Positions 25,429 to 34,638 of a stretch of DNA of 64,000 nucleotides are shown here, one piece after another. The position numbers and the translations under genes were made by a program. The notes below the pieces were generated by a model. That model had not been told where the DNA came from, did not search any database, and saw only the letters and a list, made by a program, of their open reading frames with translations. The stretch's first letter is position 1, and the number at the start of each line of letters is the position of its first letter. The stretch comes from Kappaphycus alvarezii. Lineage: Eukaryota; Rhodophyta; Florideophyceae; Gigartinales; Solieriaceae. The DNA lies in assembly GCA_002205965.3 (NCBI GenBank), contig NADL03000480.1, forward strand, positions 186,001-250,000, written 5' to 3'.

Positions 25429-26060
25429 CTTGACTTCGGTTTATTCTTTCTTGAGGTACCGAACGGATAATACAGTGATTTTCGACTCTGTCTTCACTTG
25501 TTTTCCGGTGGCATCTTTTCTCGAAACCTAAGACTGTACAGAATTAACCAAAAGATGTTCTGGGTCGGGAGACCAGCTGATGTATAAAACCGTTAGGGTT
25601 CACTTCTCTCTTACCTAGCGGACGTCTCCGGTCGGAAAAGGGAAGGAACTCGGTAGATCGGTACAGCGTTAGGTAGGTCTGCAACCAGCGAGGGGCCACA
25701 AAACGGAATAACAAGGGAAAAAAAGACAGAGGCTGTCTCACTCTCGGGACGAGCTAACCGTGCCGCGGTTGGGGGAATTACGCGGAGACGGTGACGGCGC
25801 GATACAGGCCAGAAGAGGGCTAGTAAAACAAGGAGTAACCGAGCGGGAGAGGAAAAGGTCAAAGTAAAACAGGGAACTCCAAGGTGGAAGAGTGCTTACC
25901 TCTTTACTTGACGGGCACCGTAAAGGAGATCACAGTTAAATATCTGTGAAGTCCGTACGGAGTCCGATTGGACCTGGCACTAGACCCTAATGGTCCCGTG
26001 CATAAAGGTGTCAATTTCTACTAATTATCATACGCATTACTAAACTATACACTACTGTAC
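19295..26060 (-). mobile_element. Gypsy (Metaviridae-type) LTR retrotransposon, minus strand, incomplete
   Basis: Domain order on the minus strand is gag, protease, RT, RNase H, integrase, which defines Gypsy. Coding similarity runs from 25428 to 19295 and then stops at the junction with the opposite-strand relic. No 3' LTR is visible left of 19295, and no direct repeat of the right-hand leader (25430-26060) was found, so the element is truncated at its 3' end or its LTR has been replaced. The right boundary is a guess. Confidence 0.8.
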
Positions 26061-26930
26061 TCCCCACAGTCCTGTAATTACCTTACGGATTCCTCACCCG
26101 GTGCGGTGTAGACCGCTGCACGTCCTCAACTTTGCCACGTGGTCGCCGAGCTGGTCAACGCGTGCATCGCCACACAACCGAACAGCCGGGTGACCCTCCC
26201 TCGGATCATTATAAATTCAGCCATCCCACTTACCGTGCGGTCAATTCACTCACTATACCACAGTCTGCCAGTAACTTATTCCTTTCCCTTCTTCTGTCTT
26301 GGGGTGGACCACCCACCATTCATGGGCATTGCCAGCCATGTAGCTGAGTGCTGTGTGTAGGGTTATTGCCATCATTTGCTCCGAGGTAGTTGTTCATTTG
26401 AACACACCAGCTAAAAATTGATCCTTTCCCGGTGAATGTGGTTGGCTTGTTTTTCTTTGGGCCAGCCTGACTATCTAGAGGTGCATAATATGACGAAATG
26501 GCCTGGTTTCGGGCGTTTACGAGTTTAGATTCTAACTAGTATACCTTTTGCGCTGCAATAGAAAGCTCTGATATGAGTGCCGCAATCTGGTTATTGGTAT
26601 GCTCAAGATTCTGCTGCAACTGAAGCACCATTTGCGTAAGGGACTCTAGGGTGACTTGCGACTGATCCTTAGCGATTAGGTTCACAAAGGCAGTAACAGT
26701 GTTTGGCCTGGTATCTGAGAGAAGTTTCCGGTTTTACAGGTGTTAACATGGTGATACGTGTACACGATTTCTGTAACACCTAGAGTAACAGAGAGTCTCT
26801 CAGATGGTTGTTGGGTTTAACTACCCACAATGCGAAGCCGCAGTAAGCTGGTCTTTCAAAATACCAACAATGCTTTTTGAAAAAAAATTGATTTATAAGC
26901 TGATTGGCTCTCTTTGCACCTTCAAATTTA
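26061..26930. other. Spacer with a short coiled-coil coding fragment
   Basis: No complete gene. Minus strand 26538-26735 encodes about 60 residues with heptad-like Gln/Leu pattern (SLTQMVLQLQQNLEHTNNQI) ending at TAG; it has no start codon nearby and resembles a gag or transposase coiled coil. Plus-strand frames at 26132-26360 overlap each other and look like chance. Confidence 0.35.
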
Positions 26931-27004
26931 GGTCCTGGAGACCTAGTGGTTAAGTGTAAGCAGCTCCTGATGAAGTGGTCGCCGGGTTCAAATCCGCCAG
27001 GAGC
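26931..27004 (+). other. tRNA-like remnant (tRNA pseudogene or SINE head)
   Basis: 74 nt, the usual tRNA length. Box A-like CTAGTGGTTAAG, perfect box B GGTTCAAATCC, and ends GGTCCTGG/CCAGGAGC that pair at 7 of 8 positions. The T-stem (CCGGG/CCGCC) and the anticodon stem do not pair, so a functional tRNA is unlikely. No encoded CCA. A tRNA-derived SINE or dead tRNA copy fits best. Confidence 0.45.
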
Positions 27005-27264
27005 ACTTACAAAAAGGGTTGACGTCAGTCACGTCGGGTGCGTTATAGTAGCCCTTCTTCCGATTCTTGCTCTGCAGTGGTTGTCCTGTCTAGGTCCTGA
27101 TGGCGATACGGACTTACAATTATAAGTCCTACTACAAGGATCTGGGGGTAGTAGAGGAAAGCTTGCAATCACAGCGGAAGGGTGAAGACAACACACACAC
27201 GAAGTCGATTGAGAAATGAGCTTATTGCTCTATTTTCCTTTTTCTTACTCAAAAAGAAGCAATT

Positions 27265-27990
27265 TTAATGGAAAATAAAGATACCAATAGTGTCCCCTGA
27301 CTGTGATTCGATGCTTAGCCCGTTCTGCTGGCGGAAAAGGTCTTGTTCACTGAACAACTCAATAATGCAGTCCTTGCACTTGTACTCCTTCTTGCTTGTA
27401 CGGCGGATGTGACGACGGGAACGGAGGTGCTCGAAGTACTGAACGCGACCGGAGCAGGTGACTTGGCAATGGCGACAATGAAACGGAGAGGACTTCGGAA
27501 TCTTGTTCATCCGCGGCCTTTTCGAGGGCATAGCCTTGCGGATTCGATGGTTTACCACCCTTTGGATCGAAACAGAGGTGGCGTCCGGCAGCACTTGGAG
27601 CCTTCTCGGAGGAGCCTTTGAAGTTATCGGTGGCCTTGACGTGTTCAGGACGGTCGGACGCGACGGCTTCCTCGGGACCGGGGGTAAGGATCGAAGACTG
27701 GTCGATGGGGTAGTGCAAACGATCGAAAAGGGGTGCGAGGCTTTTCGACCGTAACAAGGGGAGGTGCTACTGAAAGTGTTCGGGGTAAGACGAGATCTTG
27801 GCCAATCGGCGTCTGTGTCTTGAGATCCTCAGGACTGAGTAAGGCGATCGGGGTTCTCGGAGACGACGGACGAAGCGGAGTCTTGGGACTTTGTTCCTCG
27901 CCAATCGGTACAAATGGCTAGGTGGGCGGGGAAAGAAAGTCGGCGAGGTCTTCTGAGTCGTACTATGACGGCGACGTAGATCGGCCCTTT
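27265..27990 (-). pseudogene. Proline-rich protein with U1-type zinc finger, broken
   Basis: The 3' part (27265-27594) contains C-x2-C-x12-H-x5-H (CRHC...EHLRSRRH), which is the U1/matrin-type C2H2 finger found in RNA- and dsRNA-binding proteins. A second CKDC pair follows. Upstream on the same strand, Pro/Ser/Thr-rich text (PKTPLRPSSPRTPIALLSPEDL, about 27740-27900) is interrupted by an in-frame TAG (near 27919) and by a frame change near 27640. It could be a spliced gene whose introns I cannot place, a captured gene fragment, or a pseudogene. No family assignment beyond the finger. Confidence 0.4.
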
Positions 27991-28140
27991 GAATTCCTGT
28001 TGTAAGACACTGTGGGTTAGCGCGTAAAGGTCAGAGTGAAAAACACAAGTTAGTCTCTGTTTGCAATCGGGCAGCTGAGATAAATCTACTAGAAATTTTA
28101 TCCCAACTGGCGGATTGGAAAAACGCACAATGACGCACAA

Positions 28141-28542
28141 ATTACTTGCGATGATACCACGATGTGGGGTATTAAGCGCACACTAGCAGGTCAAGGTAGA
28201 GCTGTGGTTGAAACTTTTGTTGAGGCTGGATGGGTCAAGCCGGCTGATCAAAAACAGGGTTTATATTAAACTGAAGATAGCTAACAAACTAAAGAAAAAT
28301 TCAGTCTAACAGTAGCGAATTCAAAGGATTTCCCCTAAAACAGCCCTGACGGTATCGTAAGTAGCGCTTTCAGAATTGTAGTCTGCACGATTGACATACT
28401 CTTACAAGATGTAAGAAGTAAATTAGTCCAGTTGGCATGGGATAGCATGGCAACTTTTGATTGGTAAAGCAATGATATAATATCCCAGTGTGGAACTCGC
28501 CCGTAACTATTCCAAGTGTACCAATGGGGTCAAACGCTGTGT
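28141..28542. other. Spacer without recognisable gene
   Basis: No open frame of note and no repeat seen. Confidence 0.4.
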
Positions 28543-29646
28543 TCAGAACTGTAAGGAAAGTTTAATGACAGCAAAGCGCCTAGCAGCCCTGGTTGTAAGT
28601 TTACCGGTGGTCATCCACAGTACAGTAGATGCAGTGAATTCGTGTAAAGCTGTAAGTTCTGTGAAGTGAAATGCAACCCTTAACGACTCCAATTCACTTG
28701 CTTCTTTACGGAGCATGTATTCTCTTTGCGCTTTCTCGCGATCCATATGAGCGCGAAAGTTTGCCGCCTCAATTGATGCGCTAATTGCCCAGTGAACCCC
28801 TTGCTCCACGAGTCGATAGCGGACTTGATGGCACCGTCCTCGTTTTCAGCATCATGTTTCACTTTCTTTGGAGCCTTTGCCGCTTTTACACCTATCAGTC
28901 TCTTGCGAAGGATAGTTTTGTCTTCAGGAGTTTCTTCGTTATTCCTCTCGTCTTTTTGTTGAAGGGGTGTACCTCTCTGGAGATATCATTGTGGTCGGCG
29001 GCATTCTCCGTGATACGTGGAATGGACTGCACATTCTCAGGTGGTGACGCACGGACCGGATCGAGCTCAGACGTCGTTGTTCTGAGCCACTCTAAAGTCT
29101 TCGGATAGAAGAAGGGCTTGTCAATGACGTAGTTGGGGTCGCGGAACATATTGTAGAAGTGTGAGGCTTTGATGGCGCCATTATAAAGTCCGACCGCGCA
29201 GCGCTTCTTGTCGGCATACGTGGCGTTTCCGGTTATTTGTTGAGACTCCACAATGCGGAAGGAGCCTCGCAGCTTTCGACATGCAGCCAAACCCTTTTGA
29301 CCTTGATCGGAAACGCTACAACCAGACCACGCTCTCCAGGTGTCTATTTGCAGGCGGTTGTTGAGTTAAAGATGGTCCGGCATCAAATCGTCAAGCAAAA
29401 TGTCAAACTCCACTTTCAGCTGTGCGTGCCATTCCCTTTTTTCTGTATGAAGCCGTTGATGGCTTCATCCCCCAAATACACAATAGCCATCGTGGCGTCC
29501 ATAGTGTTAACATCACGCCATTGCAGCTGCTTGCCTCGCGGCGCTTTGGTTGCCGGTGTTGAAGCAGCGGCGTTTGGTTGCGGATGATTCGGATGATTCG
29601 CCGATATGTCTATAGGTACTGCAGGCAGAAGAGATGTCGTGGACAT
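28543..29646 (-). pseudogene. Unrecognised protein gene broken in several frames
   Basis: Three minus-strand pieces read like one protein: N-terminal piece 29416-29646 (Pro/Ala-rich start, then LQWRDVNTMDATMAIVYLGD), middle piece 28895-29290 (ADKKRCAVGLYNGAIKASHFY, then a polar linker) and C-terminal piece 28543-28740 with charged heptads (REYMLRKEASELESLRVA). The layout, a compact N-terminal domain, polar linker and C-terminal coiled coil, recalls transposon-associated or Myb/SANT-like plant and algal proteins, but I do not recognise the family. At least two frame changes are needed, so it is either spliced or dead. No neighbours clarify its role. Confidence 0.4.
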
Positions 29647-30891
29647 TTAGGGTACTTGGGGAGGTAGGTTGAGGTTGCTTGGAGACGGAAGTGTTGGAGT
29701 GATATTCCAGAGAGCTGTGTTTTGAAGCTGAGACCTCACTGTATGTGATGTTATCATTTCATTGGTCACTTCTCGTATAGTGATGGCCGTAAAGCTCTTT
29801 CGATAGGATTTTTCGGGGAGATTTATAGCGTTTCGAAAGCGTATAGCGTTACCGATGCCGTTAGCGAGACCCCGTTGGTGAAGGAAAATTCCGTCCGTCG
29901 CTTAAACCTGCGCTATAACTCAAAAATGTTTCGTTATGTCGTTTTAGAGCTTACAACTGGAGATGTCATTAGATTTCATCCTATTTCCGGACTATGTTCA
30001 TGGCAATTTGTACAGAACTTCTAGTAGAAATATTGTAACGAACGTTTCTTTTTCAAATTCTTTTCAAAATGGTAAAGCCAATTTACTTCCCCACTTTAGA
30101 AAAACCAGTCTCCTCAGATTCTTTTGAAAAGTTACCCCCAAAAAATTCTTTTCCATGATTCAAAGTGATGAAATGGGGGATTAATTTACTATGGTAGATA
30201 TGTGGGTTGGTACCCAGTAAATTTGTACCGGAGCGTAGATACCGTATATTGGCCAAGCCAATTGTGAAACGGTACAATGCATCGAAAACTGTAGATGGCA
30301 CTCCAATCTACCAGAAAATGGAAGGGAGGCCAGCCATTCAAGGTTAACTATTTAGTAGACATGACCACTTTTATTTTTTGTCTGAAGATTATGTTTACCT
30401 CGTTTTAAACTCCTTTCAATCTGTCGTCTAATTTTTGGAAGATGTGGTCGTTGCGTCCACGCCGCTGGAAGCGCGGAGAGAAGAGAGTGATACCGTAACG
30501 TGCGTACAGTACTGATTGCACTGTACAGTACAGTACTGTACAGTACTGTACAGTACTGTACAGTACTGTAACAGTGCAATTGTGCAAGCGATTCGGATGG
30601 AACCGCGATGCTGCGTAATTACTGTACAGTAGCAGATTAAGTTCTAGTAAATTGCATTACAATCCTATTTTTGTAATTTGCCTATCACGAAGTGCGAAAA
30701 ATTGACTTTTTTTTTCGTAAAAGGGTGGTGACAAGAGCCAAGTATCCATCAGATGAATTCAGGCGAAAACGCTGTTTTGGCAAACTCACCGAATACACAC
30801 CCATCGCTGCAGTAGTTGCCTACCTCCAAAACTAACCTCGATACTGGTCATACTAAGGGAAGGATATCGCAAACGTGCAGCATTGTTGTGA
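29647..30891. other. Spacer upstream of the host gene island
   Basis: No gene supported; a 72-codon minus frame (30083-30301) is unconvincing. Contains the perfect TACTGTACAG array at 30503-30570. Bases 30700-30890 are probably the promoter region of the small membrane-protein gene. Confidence 0.45.
30503..30570. repeat. Perfect 10-bp tandem array CAGTACTGTA
   Basis: Four exact head-to-tail copies of CAGTACTGTA (30531-30570), preceded by degenerate copies. Because the unit is palindromic (TACTGTACAGTA), the array is its own reverse complement and can form a long hairpin or cruciform. Confidence 0.85.
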
Positions 30892-31185
30892 ATGCGACAT
30901 TCCACGATGCAGCGGTTTACTGTTGACATCTACAAGGCGGTACTACTGGTTGCAACGGGAGCCTCAATATGGTGGGTTTACGTTACGGCACCCTCGGTCT
31001 ATGTTTCCGATGGGAAAGCGGGTGTTGCATTGACAATTCTCATAGCAGCTTCAATAGTTGCCATGACAGCACTCTTCGGCTTTCTTACGCTCGAAGTTTA
31101 CTCTGAGCTGCAGTCTGAAAAGAAAAGGAACAGCCCAGACGCTGAGACATCACATGCCGAAAAACAATCAAAGAAGGATATTTGA
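30892..31185 (+). CDS. Small protein with two membrane segments, unknown function
   Basis: 97 residues (92 if the second Met, at 30907, is the start). Two hydrophobic stretches, about residues 14-33 and 44-67, are separated by a short polar loop (VSDGKAG), followed by a charged C-terminal tail rich in Lys, Glu and Ser. The codon composition and clean frame resemble the adenylate kinase nearby, which favours a real host gene. No family recognised; the size fits small ER or mitochondrial membrane subunits, but that is only a guess. Its 3' end overlaps a coding-looking frame on the other strand. Confidence 0.55.
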   Translation: MRHSTMQRFTVDIYKAVLLVATGASIWWVYVTAPSVYVSDGKAGVALTILIAASIVAMTALFGFLTLEVYSELQSEKKRNSPDAETSHAEKQSKKDI

Positions 31186-31538
31186 GAACTGCTCTTCTCC
31201 ATCAACGCTTGGGTCTCCAAATTTGAGTCTTCCGTGACCACAGTGAACCGCCGCCACTTGTGAAATAGTTTGTTCCGCCCTGATGGGGATACGAAGAATG
31301 GAACGTCTGCCGCAGTTTTGGTTTCTGTAAAGTATTCATGCGTATACATGAAACCTGCAGTCATTCCGGCAATCGTACCTCAACTCTCGAATGATTGAAT
31401 TTCAGACTTGCTTTTCCCCCAGCAACTCTCCTTTTGCAGAGCGAGATCTGTGCAGATATGGTTCCATTCTTCAAAATGCTCATTCCGAATTTCCGTCTGA
31501 ACAGTAACACTGCGCAGCCCTGAAGTCGGTCGACTCAT
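31098..31538 (-). CDS. Hypothetical protein frame with one in-frame TGA
   Basis: From ATG 31538 one frame runs about 145 codons to 31098, broken only by TGA at 31382-31380 in a context (SFES-stop-GTIAG) where Trp (TGG) would read naturally. The text after the stop (MTAGFMYTHEYFTETKTAADVPFF) has the mixed hydrophobic-aromatic look of a real protein. The last 30 or so codons are antisense to the small membrane-protein gene and may not be translated. It could be a gene with a point mutation or base error, a spliced gene, or chance. No family recognised. Confidence 0.3.
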
Positions 31539-31914
31539 CGTAAAGACAGAAATTTACCTGCTGGTGTGCTTTCGAAGCATAAATCCGATCTTGTGTGAAT
31601 TTCATCGCTTCCCCAGAACTTTCCTTTTCCTGCGCACCGGAGAGCACTTACTCGTTTTCGTCGTGCCGCATGAGGGGTTGATGGTTAAATCAAGAAAGTT
31701 TAGAAGAATCTAATTGTTCTTCACATGATATCAGTCCGATCGTCTGCGTAGGTTAAGGTTAGCCCTGCGAAGCTGCAAACGCACTGCTGTGCTAGGCCGT
31801 GCGGTAGCTGCTCCAGGTCAGACCGAGGTGGACACAATTGAGGCTTTACAGTACAGGCATCTTTACAAGCATCTGTTCTGTAAGGCCTATACAGGACAGT
31901 AGAACATTTGGGCA

Positions 31915-32075
31915 ACGTACTGCACGTACTGCACGTACAGTATTGTTTTAGAACGGCACTATACTGTACTGTACAGTACAGTACTGTACGTACAGTACTA
32001 CGTAGTGTACATACTGTACAGTGCTGTACATGCTACTGTACGGTGCACTGCATAACATACAGTACAGTACTGTAC
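31915..32075. repeat. TACTGTAC/GTACAGTAC palindromic array
   Basis: Irregular array of GTACTGTAC, GTACAGTAC, ACGTAC and CATACTGTACAG words over 160 bp, with many self-complementary segments, located 330 bp upstream of the adenylate kinase start. Confidence 0.8.
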
Positions 32076-32402
32076 GGGGCACTGCACATGAGTACTGAAG
32101 AATCAAAATTATCGCTGCCAAGGCTTCAATGTCAGCGGCGATAATCTCATGTCAAAAAGGAAATACAATTTACACATGTTCTGTTACGCACGACTCAGTT
32201 TTTACCAAATAAAATAGACTGGTGTAGAGCATTCCCGAGCTGTGGCTCGATTCACACTAGCCTATCGAGTAAGGCCATTTCAATTGAACCCCGGTCGCCC
32301 GCGAGAATCGGGCGCAGCTTAACTTTTCCACTGCGTTTTCGGATCCTTCCTCTCCTCGTTTCCTTCATCGCTGCTCGTTTTCATCTAGTCCACGTTCTAA
32401 CC

Positions 32403-33185
32403 ATGACGGCAGCACGTCCTGATGCTGTATTGGATGGCGTACTGCATCAATTTCCGACCGATATGCTAGTTGCCGAGATCGAGCGTCGACTCGGAACAGG
32501 AGTAAAATCTGCTGAGGAAGAGAAGAAGCATCTGATTCTCATTGGTCCTCCAGGATCGGGCAAAGGTACTCAAGCTCCGCGCCTCAAAGAGAAACACTGC
32601 CTTTGTCACCTCGCTACAGGTGACATGCTTCGAGCTGCAGTAAAGGCCGGTTCGGAGCTTGGTAAGGAAGCCAAGAAAGTCATGGATGCAGGTGGCCTCG
32701 TATCAGATGAGATCGTTGTTGGATTAATTCGAGAGAATTTGCGTTCGAAAGAATGCGAGAAGGGCTTTATCCTAGATGGATTTCCAAGGACAGTTACTCA
32801 AGCGAAGAAGCTGGATGAGATGCTACAACAGAACGGTATGAAGGGTGTCGATTCCGTTATTAATTTTGAAATTGAGGACTCTCTGCTTGTAAACAGAATC
32901 ACCGGTCGCCTATTTCATCCTGCTAGCGGCCGCAGCTACCACACGGAGTTTAATCCGCCAAAGGTTCCGATGAAGGATGACCTAACAGGGGATGATCTTA
33001 TTCGGCGAAGTGACGATAACGAGGGCACTCTTCGTAAGAGACTCTCCTCTTTTCACACCATGACAAAGCCAGTTCTGGAATACTACAAAGCGGCCGGTGT
33101 TTTGCACGCTATCGATGCCTCCAAACCAATCGCCGAGGTTAACAAACTGGTCATGCAGGCCAGTGAGATGAACATTAAGGCCTAA
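32403..33185 (+). CDS. ADK: Adenylate kinase, long (AK2/ADK) form
   Basis: Catalyses ATP + AMP to 2 ADP. 260 residues, no intron. P-loop GPPGSGKGT at residues 48-56; AMP-binding [10 protein letters not shown] at about 71-80; DGFPRT at 125-130; long-type LID with [13 protein letters not shown] and FNPPK followed by RSDDN. An N-terminal extension of about 43 residues precedes the first beta strand, like plant cytosolic/mitochondrial adenylate kinases; it is not strongly Arg-rich, so targeting is uncertain. The block [15 protein letters not shown] resembles plants more than yeast. ATG 32403 follows an in-frame upstream region without better Mets and ends at TAA. Convergent with the LLPH-like gene, 213 bp apart. 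All catalytic residues that I can check are present, so it should be functional. Confidence 0.95.
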   Translation: MTAARPDAVLDGVLHQFPTDMLVAEIERRLGTGVKSAEEEKKHLILIGPPGSGKGTQAPRLKEKHCLCHLATGDMLRAAVKAGSELGKEAKKVMDAGGLVSDEIVVGLIRENLRSKECEKGFILDGFPRTVTQAKKLDEMLQQNGMKGVDSVINFEIEDSLLVNRITGRLFHPASGRSYHTEFNPPKVPMKDDLTGDDLIRRSDDNEGTLRKRLSSFHTMTKPVLEYYKAAGVLHAIDASKPIAEVNKLVMQASEMNIKA

Positions 33186-33398
33186 GCTAAACAATTCTTT
33201 TACGTTTGCGAAGTGGTACCAAGTAAATGACCCAATGCAACGTTAGCTCTGCAAACTCCGACCGCCTTGTGCTTTCGTTAGTGCTTCCCATCGTAACTAT
33301 TTTCACGCGCACTGCACTTGTCCGAATATCCTCCTCCCAATGAACGGTTTCAAAATAACGCATCTCGTGGCATTCACATTCGCCCAATTTCCAAGGAG

Positions 33399-33905
33399 TT
33401 AGTGCCTTCCTTTTCGACGCACTGAACGTTTTTTTTCCCCGCGGATGGTTTTTTTCCGAATGAGATCGCTGCGGCGAGCTCTGCGTGGGTGAAAGTATGG
33501 ACGCGCATCCACATGCGAAGAATCCTCATCAACTTCCATCCTTTCATGCTTAGACGACGGTAATTCAGCCCTCATCCTCGCCTTGGCAGCTGCGCCGACA
33601 ATCGGTAAGCCAATCACTTGTTTTGGTAATCTTAACAGAGTGTCATCGACTGCGTTGGGACCATGAACAACATTCAGAGTAGGGCCCTTTGGTGTTGGGA
33701 CAAAGGTCGATACAAGCTCGCAGCCCCCATGCATACGAGGTTGCATGCGGTCCGCCTCGGCGCGTTGCTTGGGCAATTCAATTCCAATTGCCTCGTATAC
33801 TTTTGAGGCCGTCTCTCGTAGATCAGCGTCGTGCTTGGACTCCATGATGGAGCGGCGCATAGCCTTGTATGCCATTCTGACCTTACTCCTTTTGCTTTTC
33901 GCCAT
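33399..33905 (-). CDS. LLPH-like nucleolar protein, probable 60S ribosome-assembly factor
   Basis: Start chosen at ATG 33905 because the following MAKSKRSKVRMAYKAMRR matches the MAKSxRSKxxRxxRAxKR N-terminus of LLPH/DUF2423 proteins; the open frame extends 27 codons further up to 33986 but without homology. 168 residues: basic N-terminus, a middle helical part, the sequence EVDEDSSHVDARPYFHPRRARR and a very basic C-terminus (KKTIRGEKKRSVRRKGR), similar in layout to the human protein (nuclear, associated with pre-60S particles; family knowledge). Divergence in the middle is large, so the family call is probable rather than certain. Tail-to-tail with adenylate kinase. Confidence 0.65.
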   Translation of the reverse strand: MAKSKRSKVRMAYKAMRRSIMESKHDADLRETASKVYEAIGIELPKQRAEADRMQPRMHGGCELVSTFVPTPKGPTLNVVHGPNAVDDTLLRLPKQVIGLPIVGAAAKARMRAELPSSKHERMEVDEDSSHVDARPYFHPRRARRSDLIRKKTIRGEKKRSVRRKGRH

Positions 33906-34077
33906 TGCGTGAAGTACCTCAGTGACGGGGGAAACCAATCTACTAACCCTTGATGACGGCAGGGATCGCGATGGGGCTTGATGCACAAGCTAGGAAAACT
34001 CTTTTGACATGCACGGATGGCGGAGTAAGTGTCAGTGTTGAGTGCCCCAGTTGGAGACGACGGCGCGCCTTATGCAG

Positions 34078-34213
34078 TTCAGTACTGTACAGTACAGTAC
34101 CTACCGAGGAACCGCGCTTCCCAGTGCCGGTTGGAGGTGTACAGTACATGAATTTCACAAATACAGTGCTGTACTCCAATAGTACAGTACTGTACACTGT
34201 ACTGTACTGTTCT
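34078..34213. repeat. TACTGTAC palindromic clusters abutting Copia element 4
   Basis: Two clusters (34078-34100 and 34138-34213) of CAGTACTGTAC and GTACAGTACTGTACACTGTACTGTACTGT. The second ends exactly at the left LTR of element 4, suggesting that the element inserted at or in the array. Confidence 0.75.
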
Positions 34214-34632
34214 TGATTGGCCCGTGCACTGTAAAGGGAAATGTGCTGACTAGTCCTAACAAGCACTGGGTTGCGGCTAAGGGATGAGTTGCTTCGAGAT
34301 TGGGCAGGCAAGGAGAATCGACACCAGATGCCAGCGTGCTGCCTGTAAGTCATTCAGGTCAGCCGCTATGTATGTATTTCTTTCGGTAGACATTGCTAAA
34401 TTCTTACGCCTTCACCCATGCGCCTTGATAGACCTGCTGCGTGCGCTCTTGTTCTAATTCATTTTGTTTCTTCTACTTTGGATTGGTTGTGCTCAATTGC
34501 TCCAGCTCTCCTTTTAACAGATTGTCTTTGTCCAGGCTGCGAATCTTGGGTTTGTGCTTCAATTCGGATCAGCCTGCCGCTATATCCGGATTCGCGTTGT
34601 CTTGATCTCTGCCTTTCATTCGCGATCCAATA
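34214..34632 (-). repeat. 3' LTR of Copia element 4
   Basis: 419 bp, aligned end to end with 39402-39820 (shared GGCCCGTGCACTGTAAA, CAAGCACTGG.TTGCGGCT, TTACGCCTTCACCCATGCGC). Confidence 0.95.
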
Positions 34633-34638
34633 CTCCCC

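Noticed and set aside
30503..32075. Arrays as CRISPR or telomere repeats
   Set aside because: No spacers between units, units are palindromic 8-10-mers, and the context is eukaryotic and internal.
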